DNA of 64,000 nucleotides from an uncultured Hyphomicrobiales bacterium (GTDB lineage Bacteria; Pseudomonadota; Alphaproteobacteria; Rhizobiales; Ancalomicrobiaceae), in the NCBI GenBank assembly GCA_903930435.1, contig CAIYYN010000065.1:62001-126000 (forward strand), written 5' to 3'. Below the pieces are notes generated by a model. The model had not been told where the DNA came from and ran no database searches. It saw nothing but the letters and a program-made list of their open reading frames with translations. A program made the translations under genes and the position numbers. Below, in pieces: positions 56,698 to 63,941 of this stretch (positions within the stretch are counted from its first letter, which is position 1; every line of letters starts with the position of its first letter).

Positions 56698-56937
56698 TCA
56701 GGGGGCGAAGGGGTCGATTTCGGCAACGACCTCGGCGTCACCGTCGAATTCGGCGGCGGGCGTCACCGAGAGGGTGCCGTCACCTGCGCGGAAGATGACG
56801 ATGCTGGCCATCAGGGAACTGGCGAGGCTGAAGGCGAAGGCGTGAGCGTCGTTGAGGGACGTCGATCCGGCTCCTGTGCGAAGCGGAGGACCATCCCCCG
56901 CTGACAGGCGCCCGATGTGTTCGGCCGAGGACCGCAA
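56698..56937 (-). CDS. Hypothetical small protein
   Basis: A 79-residue frame with a TTG start; the real start may be nearer the conserved-looking part. The C-terminal half (HAFAFSLASSLMASIVIFRAGDGTLSVTPAAEFDGDAEVVAEIDPF) has good codon use for this genome and an alternating beta-strand pattern, which is why I list it. No domain is recognised, and the start is uncertain. Confidence 0.4.
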   Translation of the reverse strand: MRSSAEHIGRLSAGDGPPLRTGAGSTSLNDAHAFAFSLASSLMASIVIFRAGDGTLSVTPAAEFDGDAEVVAEIDPFAP

Positions 56938-57266
56938 TCACCGCGTAGGCGAAGCCACAGCGGCGGCAGCTTTGCGTAGTCCGACCCTTTACGGGTTGAT
57001 GGCGTCAGGCTCTCGGCCGGACCAAGGATCAGCGCAATGGATCGCGCGGGGGGGCTTCGTTAGCAGCCATGACGGATCATGTATGCGCATGTCGAAACCC
57101 GAGACGTGCCAATCGATCGACGTTAGTTCGTGAAATATGGGCATTTTCACCGCGACGGTGTGCGATCGCCTTTCTGAGGGCTGATCTCGGTCGAGTTGAT
57201 GCCAACACAATGGCCTCGGCTTGTTAGCGCTTTGCGTTGGCGGCTACATTTGCGTAAGCTGTGGGC
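56938..57266. other. Intergenic region with no recognised gene
   Basis: No domain-bearing frame is seen. The part from about 57060 to 57266 is less GC-rich and should hold the promoter of the following gene. Confidence 0.4.
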
Positions 57267-57974
57267 ATGAAAGATGTCGAAGATACTCTTGCGAAATTTC
57301 TTGAAATGGTTCGTTCGAACCAGTTGGCAAACCAATCCAATCACGCGGACTGGTATGCCATAATCAAGACTATTGATGATTGCTTCGTAAGGGGCGGCGC
57401 CAATCTGGTAAACCCGCAACCCGTGATGGGGGGCATACTGTTCTTGCGGTGCCAGTATGCGTTCAAGACCGCCGCCGGAATGGCATTGGCGGGACAAGTA
57501 ACCGAAGTGTTCGTCATGCTGCGCTCGGTCCTTGAATACGCAGGCTATGCCCTGCTCATCCATGACAATGCGGCGCTTCAGGATGTCTGGCTGCGGCGGC
57601 ATGTCAATCCGACTGACAAGCGTGCCCAAAAGGATGCCTTTAGAATTTCCGATGTGAAGTCTGCCGTGAAGCGCCACGACGCTAGGCTCGGCGAGATATT
57701 CGACGAGAGTTATGAACGTACCGTGGATTTCGGGGGGCATCCAAATCCGCATGCGGCGTTCAGCGCTATGCACATGGACGAGGATGAAGGGCAAACTGGG
57801 CTGACTGCACTCGCAATTAGCAACGATGTGACTGTGGTTCAACATGCGTTGAAGAGCACGGCGCAGATTGGTTTGACCGCTCTGCATATTTTTCAACACG
57901 TCTTTACGGCTAAGTTCGAGTTACTTGGTATCCGTGAGGTGATGGAAGGTTTGAGGGCAACCGGCAGGCTCTGA
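57267..57974 (+). CDS. DUF5677-like protein (cargo gene)
   Basis: A 235-residue helical protein from the ATG at 57267 (GTG two codons earlier is possible). It resembles DUF5677/HEPN-like proteins: GGILFLRCQYAFKTAAGMALAGQVTEVFVMLRSVLEYAGYALLI, then a conserved FGGHPNPHA that recalls the family's histidine motif, and a helical C-terminus. Function is unknown. It is the only long plus-strand gene in this part of the element and its composition is more AT-rich than its neighbours, so it looks like a separately acquired cargo gene. HEPN-type folds often have RNase activity in defence or toxin systems, but the catalytic RxxxxH motif is not evident. Confidence 0.55.
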   Translation: MKDVEDTLAKFLEMVRSNQLANQSNHADWYAIIKTIDDCFVRGGANLVNPQPVMGGILFLRCQYAFKTAAGMALAGQVTEVFVMLRSVLEYAGYALLIHDNAALQDVWLRRHVNPTDKRAQKDAFRISDVKSAVKRHDARLGEIFDESYERTVDFGGHPNPHAAFSAMHMDEDEGQTGLTALAISNDVTVVQHALKSTAQIGLTALHIFQHVFTAKFELLGIREVMEGLRATGRL

Positions 57975-58091
57975 GAAGCAACGCCGTGGATTGCGCGTCG
58001 GCACAAAGGTAGGAAACGCCACGCGCGATACCGGCAGCGCGGGGTTTTGGCTTACGGCCAACACTAGACGCGGGGCGCTATCGTGCGGCGC

Positions 58092-59024
58092 TCACGCGCC
58101 GCCGCTCCCGAACCGATAGACCGGGATGCCGAGCTTCTTAGCCTTGTCGGCGAGGTTGTCCTGGATGCCAGTGCCGGGGAATACCAGAACCCCGATGGGC
58201 AACGTCTCGAGCATCTGGTCGTTGCGCTTGAAGGGGGCCGCCTTGGCGTGTTTGGTCCAGTCGGGCTTGAAGACGATCTGCGGCACCTTGCGGGCGCAGG
58301 CCCATTTGGCGGCGATGAGTTCGGCACCCTTCGGACTGCCGCCGTGCAGCAGCACCATGTCCGGGTGTTTGGCGTGGACCTTGTTGAGCTGGTCCCAGAT
58401 CTGCCGATAGTCGTTGAATTCGAGCCCGCCGGTGATTGCGACCTTAGGCCCCGGGGGCATCAGCACCTGTGCTTCAGCCCTGCGGCGGGCGGCGAGGAAA
58501 TCGCGGCTGTCGATCATCGCTGAGGTGAGCGTCCGATGGCTGACCTTCGAGCCGGCCCGTGGCCGCCAGGACGACCCGGTCTGGTGCTCGAAGAGTTCGG
58601 CGGCGGTATCGCGCATCAGTTCGAAAGCGTTGCGGCGCTCGATCATGGACTGCCCCACCGCTGTCAGGCGCTCCAACTCGACTGACTTCACCTCGGAGCC
58701 ATCCTGTTCGCTCTGGCTGCGGCGGTGCGCCTGCTCGTTGTCGTCCAGCTCGCGTTCGATCCGATCGGTGGCGCGATGGAAGAGGTTGACTGTCGACCAG
58801 AGGAGGTCCTCGAGATCGGGCTCGAGGCGGGTATCAGAGAGGCTGGCGACGAAGGCATCGAAGATGTCGGCGATGGCGCCGGCGAGACGATTGCCGTCCG
58901 GAAGGGGGCGGGGATCCAGTTCGTCGCTGAAGGGGCGATAGGCGTGGAGTTGCAGCTCGTCGAGCACGCGGGCGGTCGGGGAAGCGGTGTGATGGAGCTC
59001 GAACGTTTCATCATCGGTCATCAT
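58092..59024 (-). CDS. DUF2493 domain protein
   Basis: A 310-residue protein from an ATG at 59022-59024 with AAGGA upstream. The N-terminal 190 residues are helical (VLDELQLHAYRPFSDELDPRP, DLEDLLWSTVNLFHRATDRIERELDD). The C-terminal DUF2493 part is a SLOG/Rossmann-like nucleotide-binding fold: KVAITGGLEFNDYRQIWDQLNKVHAKHPDMVLLHGGSPKGAELIAAKWACARKVPQI and PIGVLVFPGTGIQDNL. The GGSPKGAE loop resembles the ligand-binding loop of this family. Such proteins are a constant feature of rhizobial ICE accessory regions; function is unknown, with nucleotide sensing or processing inferred from the fold. Confidence 0.85.
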   Translation of the reverse strand: MMTDDETFELHHTASPTARVLDELQLHAYRPFSDELDPRPLPDGNRLAGAIADIFDAFVASLSDTRLEPDLEDLLWSTVNLFHRATDRIERELDDNEQAHRRSQSEQDGSEVKSVELERLTAVGQSMIERRNAFELMRDTAAELFEHQTGSSWRPRAGSKVSHRTLTSAMIDSRDFLAARRRAEAQVLMPPGPKVAITGGLEFNDYRQIWDQLNKVHAKHPDMVLLHGGSPKGAELIAAKWACARKVPQIVFKPDWTKHAKAAPFKRNDQMLETLPIGVLVFPGTGIQDNLADKAKKLGIPVYRFGSGGA

Positions 59025-59334
59025 CGGGGTGATCCTTCGCTTGAGAACCGCGTCCCTCGCGGCCTTCATGGCGACACACGACGGCGGTCGGCGCGGATCA
59101 GCACCCTGGAATTCTGGATGGAAGGGCCGAAGCGCAGCGGAGGATGGCGGCAGGCGGCTATTTTGTTTCGCGATGCAAAGGCGGCTTGTCCGCCGGCGGA
59201 AAATAGCCGAGGGACGCCATTGCCGATCCGGGACGGTTGCCGTTCAGTCGCCCTCTCAAGAAGGCCGGGGACGCGGCGCTCTCGAGCTCAGGAGATCGAC
59301 CGGTGACCGAAAGTTGAAGCGAGCTCTATCGGCG
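59025..59334. other. Intergenic region with nested hairpin
   Basis: No gene is seen. An outer inverted repeat GGCTATTTT (59156-59164) and AAAATAGCC (59200-59208) encloses an inner stem GGCGG (59181-59185) and CCGCC (59191-59195). It lies in the leader of the DUF2493 gene, or in the 3' region of the primase-like gene, on the minus strand. Confidence 0.5.
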
Positions 59335-60378
59335 TCACGCGCTAGGTGAGGCTTGCATCTCGACGTCCAGGAAGCGGATGGTATCGCCTGGCGCGAGCTG
59401 GGCCCGAAGGATTGATCGGAAAACGTCGAGACCGAATTGGCGGAGATCGTCATTGAAGTCGCCAAGGCGCGGGACTAGCACGATAGCCTCGATCCCCTGT
59501 GCCGTCGCTCTGGCTGCGAGTGTTTCCACTGCGCGTTCACCGGCGGGATCATTGTCGCGCAGGATGTAAAGCCTGCGCAACGTCGTAGGCAGCAGCTGCT
59601 GGCCGAGATTGGACGAAGAGAGTGCTGCCGCAAGCGGCATTTTGGGGAGTGCCATTTTAAGCGATAGCACCGTCTCGATACCTTCGCCCGCCGCCATGAC
59701 GTCTTGCACCTCACCGAAACGGACCGCGTGCCCCCTCAGGTCACCCAAAGCGCGCCGTGGTGATTCGACCGGCGCTTTGTCCGTGCCGTCCAGACTGAGC
59801 CAGGTGCGGTGTGCTCCAGTGGTCGCGCCGCCAAGATCGGTCACGGTGGCGATCAACGCCGGCCAAGTCTGGGTTTTGGATTGATCGTCCGGGCGGTAGA
59901 AGCATCTGGCATGAAACCCCAGCGCCTCGCACATCCGTAAATCCGTAATGCCGCGATTCCGCAAATATGCTTCGGCGATTGTGCCCGAAATCGGCGTTGT
60001 GGCAGCGATGAGCCGTCGGGCAGCGTCGCGAGATCCATGAGACGCCCGTCGCAGGCAAATGTCAGGGATTTGCTGGCGTTCCGAAGTCGGAAGGCAGAGG
60101 AAACGTCGAGCTTCGCCGAGGATATCGCGGAAGTCCTCCAGGTCGCAGGCGACCCGGATGATATCGAGGAGATCGCCATGGTCGCCTGTTGCCGCATCCA
60201 GCCACTTGCCGGCGGCTGGTCCAGTCAGCCGCACGAACAGTGAGCGACCGGGTGTATTGCGGATGTCGCCCACGTGCCAATATTGGCCTTCGCGGCGGCC
60301 GTTGGAGAGATAGTGTCGGCAGACGGGTTCGGCCTCGCGCGCCAGTCTTCGGGCGAGATCTGTAATGTCGGTTGCCAT
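59335..60378 (-). CDS. Toprim domain primase-like protein
   Basis: A 347-residue protein. The N-terminal region (VCRHYLSNGRREGQYWHVGD, LTGPAAGKWLDAATGDHGDLLDII) resembles the zinc-free primase-type DUF7146 segment. The C-terminal Toprim domain has the acidic motifs VMAAGEGIETVLSLKM and LYILRDNDPAGERAVETL. It likely makes primers or acts on nucleic acid during transfer or in the recipient. It starts just after a terminator-like hairpin in its leader. It is the usual neighbour of the DUF2493 gene in these elements. Confidence 0.85.
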   Translation of the reverse strand: MATDITDLARRLAREAEPVCRHYLSNGRREGQYWHVGDIRNTPGRSLFVRLTGPAAGKWLDAATGDHGDLLDIIRVACDLEDFRDILGEARRFLCLPTSERQQIPDICLRRASHGSRDAARRLIAATTPISGTIAEAYLRNRGITDLRMCEALGFHARCFYRPDDQSKTQTWPALIATVTDLGGATTGAHRTWLSLDGTDKAPVESPRRALGDLRGHAVRFGEVQDVMAAGEGIETVLSLKMALPKMPLAAALSSSNLGQQLLPTTLRRLYILRDNDPAGERAVETLAARATAQGIEAIVLVPRLGDFNDDLRQFGLDVFRSILRAQLAPGDTIRFLDVEMQASPSA

Positions 60379-60389
60379 GGGACGATCCC

Positions 60390-60424
60390 AAAAAGAAGGG
60401 GCCCGCCTCAGTGAGACGAGCCCC
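60390..60424 (-). terminator. Terminator-like hairpin in the leader of the primase-like gene
   Basis: In the minus direction a stem GGGGC/GCCCC with an inner CGTCTC/GAGGCG stem (60398-60424) is followed by TTCTTTTT and GGGA, then the ATG a few bases later. This is a strong intrinsic-terminator shape placed directly in front of a start codon. Confidence 0.65.
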
Positions 60425-60557
60425 AGGTGCTGGACGTGTTGGGAGGAGCCAGGCCGACGCTGGAAAGTTATGCCCGGCGACCTGAGTATTGATTATGGTG
60501 AGGCGGATGGTCGATGGCCGATCTGCCGCCGTTTCCGACCATTCGTGCGACGGGTCG

Positions 60558-61010
60558 TCAGACCGAGGCGGGCGCGTTGCACCTGCCAACGATCTGAGGA
60601 CGAGACCGCTCGAGGCGGGCGCTGAACGTTCTGACCCGGGATCCGAAAACGCCGGGCATATCGACGGTCTCGAAGATCGGATAGAGTACCGGTCGGACGA
60701 CGTTCAGCATGGCAGCGAAGGTCTCAAGCGGCTCGGTGATGCTGGTGGTCTCCCCCTCGGCATTTGTCCCGGCGATGACCAGATTGCCGGCCAGTGGCGC
60801 GGCGTGGCCATCGAGCAGTGTGAAACCGCGCAAACCGTCAGTCAGGCCTTCATCGTCGCAATAGAGAGTGTGGCTGTCGCCGATGCGGACAATGTCGACG
60901 AGAGAACAGCCGATCAGGCTGTAAAGCCCGGCCAGCGTGTTGGCGGAATCGAGAGTGACGGGTTTGAGCGTCGCGGCCGCGACGTCGAGCAGATAAGCGT
61001 GGATGATCAT
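60558..61010 (-). CDS. DUF3846-like protein
   Basis: A 150-residue protein with IIHAYLLDVAAATLKPVTLDSANTLAGLYSLIGCSLVDIVRIGDSHTLYCDDEGLTDGLRGF and HAAPLAGNLVIAGTNAEGET, the DUF3846-type pattern. The C-terminal 40 residues (RVRTFSARLERSRPQ) look unrelated to the family and may result from loss of an earlier stop. Function is unknown; the family occurs on plasmids and phages. It is preceded by a hairpin and T-tract like that of the primase-like gene. Confidence 0.7.
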   Translation of the reverse strand: MIIHAYLLDVAAATLKPVTLDSANTLAGLYSLIGCSLVDIVRIGDSHTLYCDDEGLTDGLRGFTLLDGHAAPLAGNLVIAGTNAEGETTSITEPLETFAAMLNVVRPVLYPIFETVDMPGVFGSRVRTFSARLERSRPQIVGRCNAPASV

Positions 61011-61019
61011 GGGCTTGCT

Positions 61020-61054
61020 CCCAAAAAGGCTAAAGCCCGGCGCGGGGCCGGGCT
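61020..61054 (-). terminator. Terminator-like hairpin in the leader of the DUF3846 gene
   Basis: AGCCCGGC (61034-61041), loop GCGGG, GCCGGGCT (61047-61054): in the minus direction the stem is followed by TTTAGCCTTTTT and GGGA, then the DUF3846 ATG. It lies 57 bases after the ParB-like gene stop and could end that transcript or attenuate the next. Confidence 0.65.
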
Positions 61055-61110
61055 CACTGGAACGATTGGCGACTAAAGCGAGGCGGACGGACCGCTCCGC
61101 AACTTTTCAG

Positions 61111-61824
61111 TCATTCCGCAGCGACCGATACCGGGCCATCCAGGTCTCCGGCTTGTTCGTCGTCGTCTTCGGCCGCGGCGAGGGATTTGGCCTCGCTGCT
61201 CTCCATGCCGATCGGGCGCAGCGGCTCGGGCAGCCAGCCGGAGCGTTCGAGCAACAGTTCGGCTTCCTTGGCCATGTCCGGCTTTTTCAGACCTTCGATC
61301 CGCCGGGCTGCCTCCAATCCCTTGGCTTCCATGACCGCCTCGAGGATACGCGTTTTCGGCACTCGTCCGAGGTAGTTGTCGGCGGTTGGCCGCCAGCCGG
61401 CTTCAACCATGTCAAGGCGGACGGCGCGGGCAAGCCGATCGGCTTCGGCGATCCGCCGGCGCATCGCACTACCGGAATAGCGGTCGACCTTTTCCTGCAC
61501 CGCATTGACGCCGAACGAAATGCAATGGGCGAGCAGCGACAGGCGGGTTGTATCATCGAAGTTGGCCAGTCGATCCCAGAGCGTCTTGCTCTCGGTCGGC
61601 AGATCACCGGCAGGCACCTCGAACATGCCGGTTTCATTGCCATCGGCGTCACGCATGGGGCGGACGCAGAGGCTCTGCAGCAGCGTGCGCTGAGCGATGT
61701 CGGCGGCGAGGTCCTCGATCGCGAGACCGGCTTTGATACGCCGGACGTTCGACTGGCTAAGCACGAGCTTGTTGAACGGAATATCGCGCGAGGCGCTGAG
61801 ATGGATTTTGGAAGCCTGGGTCAT
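61111..61824 (-). CDS. ParB-like protein with large internal deletion
   Basis: A 237-residue protein made of two ends of a much longer ParB/Spo0J-type protein of these elements. Residues 1 to about 73 are the N-terminal segment (IPFNKLVLSQSNVRRIKAGLAIEDLAADI, then FEVPAGD). Residues about 74-237 match the far C-terminus (LWDRLANFDDTTRLSLLAHCISFGVNAV, YLGRVPKTRILEAVMEAKG, LLERSGWLPEPLRP). The ParB nuclease/CTPase core and the helix-turn-helix in between are missing. The frame is intact, so an altered protein may be made. Known relatives have roughly 600-700 residues. It is preceded by a GA-rich leader shared with the ArdC gene. Confidence 0.75.
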   Translation of the reverse strand: MTQASKIHLSASRDIPFNKLVLSQSNVRRIKAGLAIEDLAADIAQRTLLQSLCVRPMRDADGNETGMFEVPAGDLPTESKTLWDRLANFDDTTRLSLLAHCISFGVNAVQEKVDRYSGSAMRRRIAEADRLARAVRLDMVEAGWRPTADNYLGRVPKTRILEAVMEAKGLEAARRIEGLKKPDMAKEAELLLERSGWLPEPLRPIGMESSEAKSLAAAEDDDEQAGDLDGPVSVAAE

Positions 61825-62052
61825 GGAGCTAGATCCTGTAGCGGGCCGCCAAGAGCCTCTCTCTCGACCTCAAACCCGCGAACAATCCTCAGCCCACCTC
61901 TCGCTCTCTCGGCTCCAGGCCATCCGCAACGCCGGAAAGCCTGAGAGCCGACGATCCGGAACCGGGTAAAACGGCAAAATCTGAGACCCGGATTTCCGTA
62001 AATCCTGACAAACGAAAAACCGGGTAGTTCCAGATCCGCAGAATCGTAAATG

Positions 62053-62094
62053 CTGAAAGGCGGCATCCCGGATTGCCGGACTGCCGCCTTTCAG
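62053..62094 (-). terminator. 13-bp inverted repeat downstream of the ArdC gene
   Basis: CTGAAAGGCGGCA (62053-62065) and TGCCGCCTTTCAG (62082-62094), perfectly complementary with a 16-base loop, starting 24 bases past the ArdC stop. There is no T-run in the minus direction, so it may protect the transcript end or bind protein. Confidence 0.5.
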
Positions 62095-62117
62095 GGTTTG
62101 TGCGTTTGATGAAAACC

Positions 62118-63029
62118 TCAGGCCGCCCGGACCTGCTCCATTGGCTGTTGCGCATGCATCCAGTCGGCAGCCTGCTGCGCCTTGCTCGCCGCTGTAAAGA
62201 TCGCTCGGGAGTCGGATTTGATGACCTTCAACCACGATGAAATATACGACGCGTGATCGGGGCGCGGATGATTCGCGATGCCGAGGTCGGCGAGCACCAG
62301 CCCGCTCAGGATCTCAACGCAGATCTCCTCGAACGCATAGGCCTCAGAACCGAAACGACCCGACAGATCCCGATCAAGCCGGTGCTTTGCCCCCGATGCA
62401 TGCCCACATTCGTGCAGCCAGACGCCATAGAATGACGCAGCATCGCGAAAGCGCTCGAACGCCGGCATGACCACAGTGTCGGTCGACGGGCGATAGAAGG
62501 CCGCGGTCCCTTCGCTTATCGTCTTGATCCCTAGATTTTTGATGAAGACCTCGGCATGATCGAGACGCTCTGCCTCATCGAGAATCGGAACAGCATCGGG
62601 CGCATAGCCGTCGACCTGAGCCAAATTGAAAACCGAAAACGCTTTCGCAAACATTCGGCGCAGGTCGGTTTCGTCATCCTCATGACCGGCATCATCACGG
62701 TCGCCCGCAGCGCGCATTTCCTTCCAGAGAACGACGGTCGTCGCCTTCTCGCCCTTGCGGACCTGGGCACCCAGCGCACTCCACTGACGATACGTTCCCC
62801 AAAGTCCGCTGCCGTAACCCGCGCTCAATGCCGCTACCCATAGCGCCAGTGTATTGACGCCGCGATATCTTTTGCTGGTCGACACATTCGTCGGGCGGGC
62901 GGCGGCAGCCCCATCGTGATGCCAGGGCATCTTGAACTCGCCGACGCCGGCTTCAATTGCCGCCACGATCTCGGCGGTGACACGGGCATAAACATCCGTA
63001 CGGCTGGCGGAACCGGAATTCTTCTCCAT
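62118..63029 (-). CDS. ardC: ArdC-type antirestriction protein with zincin-like metallopeptidase
   Basis: About 303 residues from the ATG at 63027-63029, with GGAG eight bases upstream; an ATG five codons earlier is possible. The N-terminal ArdC domain binds single-stranded DNA (RTDVYARVTAEIVAAIEAGVGEFKMPWH, NVSTSKRYRGVNTLALW, GTYRQWSALGAQVRKGEKATTVV). The C-terminal zincin-like domain has the metal-binding site in WLHECGHASGAKHRL and the downstream Glu in YAFEEICVEI. Such proteins protect incoming element DNA from restriction in the recipient. It lies at the right end of the element, where early-entry genes are common. Confidence 0.92.
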   Translation of the reverse strand: MEKNSGSASRTDVYARVTAEIVAAIEAGVGEFKMPWHHDGAAAARPTNVSTSKRYRGVNTLALWVAALSAGYGSGLWGTYRQWSALGAQVRKGEKATTVVLWKEMRAAGDRDDAGHEDDETDLRRMFAKAFSVFNLAQVDGYAPDAVPILDEAERLDHAEVFIKNLGIKTISEGTAAFYRPSTDTVVMPAFERFRDAASFYGVWLHECGHASGAKHRLDRDLSGRFGSEAYAFEEICVEILSGLVLADLGIANHPRPDHASYISSWLKVIKSDSRAIFTAASKAQQAADWMHAQQPMEQVRAA

Positions 63030-63238
63030 CACGGAAACTCCCATGACGAGCGTTCGCGAGCCTCTCTCTCGAACCCGATCTCGTCACGGGCCTTCCCGCC
63101 CAACTCTGCCTCTCAAACCCGCGCGCACACTATGGTGCAGCAAGCCATGAGACGGCCGCTCCTGTTTCGGAAAACCCGACGCCAAAGGCCATGCCGCCGG
63201 TCCACTGACCGCCGAATCCACGCCACAACAAGAAATTT

Positions 63239-63259
63239 TTTGGTGAGTATTTGGTGAGT
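63239..63259 (+). repeat. Direct repeat pair left of the tRNA-Arg fragment (possible integrase arm sites)
   Basis: TTTGGTGAGT occurs at 63239-63248 and 63250-63259, an 11-bp period. The core GGTGA(G/T)T is shared with the pair at 63591-63609. Pairs of about one helical turn are typical of arm-type sites of tyrosine recombinases. Confidence 0.5.
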
Positions 63260-63307
63260 CACGGCCGCAGTGGATCGAAGAATTTTGGTCTAACTTATTG
63301 AAATAAT

Positions 63308-63360
63308 TGGCGCACCCGACAGGATTCGAACCTGTGACCTTTGCCTTCGGAGGGCAACGC
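63308..63360 (-). pseudogene. 3' fragment of tRNA-Arg(CCG), likely attachment core
   Basis: Reading the minus strand, GCGTTGCC, loop CTCCGAA (anticodon CCG), GGCAA, variable region, T-arm ACAGGTTCGAATCCTGT and the 3' acceptor CGGGTGC G CCA are all intact. The D-arm and 5' acceptor half are replaced by unrelated sequence from 63361 on. This is a tRNA 3' end of the size used as an integration site, not a functional tRNA gene. Confidence 0.85.
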
Positions 63361-63590
63361 ATCGTATTGGCGCCATCACTCAATCCGTAACAACCCAGGC
63401 CTGACGGCTCTCGATTGTTGTCGGAGACCAACACTGCGAACCTGCGATGGCCCAATGTCTCCAGGTGTCAATGGACCCAATCAGCGGCGAAGCAGCATAA
63501 AGGCGGGCACTTCCCTTCCGGCTACGAACGGACAAGCGTGGCATAAAGAGCACAGCGATAGACAAACCGCTCCGTGCCATCGGCCAATCT

Positions 63591-63609
63591 GGTGATTATC
63601 AGGTGATTA
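63591..63609 (+). repeat. Direct repeat pair right of the tRNA-Arg fragment (possible integrase arm sites)
   Basis: GGTGATTA occurs at 63591-63598 and 63602-63609, again an 11-bp period and the same orientation as the left pair. No gene was recognised between the tRNA fragment and the tRNA-Val gene (63361-63689). Confidence 0.5.
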
Positions 63610-63689
63610 CTAGGCAGCGGCCGAAGTCAAGAAACCACTCTCGCGCAGGACCTATTTTCTAAATTCTTTATTTATTTCAAATATTTAGA

Positions 63690-63764
63690 TGGTGGGCGCT
63701 GAGGGGATCGAACCCCCGACCCGCTGCGTGTAAAGCAGCCGCTCTACCTCTGAGCTAAACGCCC
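63690..63764 (-). tRNA. tRNA-Val(TAC)
   Basis: On the minus strand, acceptor GGGCGTT/AGCGCCC, D-arm AGCTCAGAGGTAGAGC, anticodon loop TTTACAC (anticodon TAC), T-arm GGGGGTTCGATCCCC, discriminator A and an encoded CCA. All arms pair correctly; 75 bases including CCA. Confidence 0.95.
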
Positions 63765-63856
63765 TCACCCCGGCAACGCATGCCACTTGATGAGTATCGA
63801 GCTTCAACAACCAACCGAGACCCGATTGGTCCCTGCTCACGTTTCAGCACCAAATT

Positions 63857-63941
63857 TGGTGCGGCCAAGAGGACTCGAACCTCCACCCTGTTACAGACTA
63901 GCACCTCAAGCTAGCGCGTCTACCAATTCCGCCATGGCCGC
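63857..63941 (-). tRNA. tRNA-Leu(GAG)
   Basis: On the minus strand, acceptor GCGGCCA/TGGCCGC, anticodon stem CTAGC/GCTAG with loop TTGAGGT (anticodon GAG), a long class II variable arm, T-arm GGAGGTTCGAGTCCTCT-type, and encoded ACCA. 85 bases including CCA. Confidence 0.93.

Noticed and set aside
63084-63455. 123-residue minus-strand frame over the right end
   Set aside because: It translates the tRNA-Arg fragment and the attachment region; the tRNA signal explains the sequence better.
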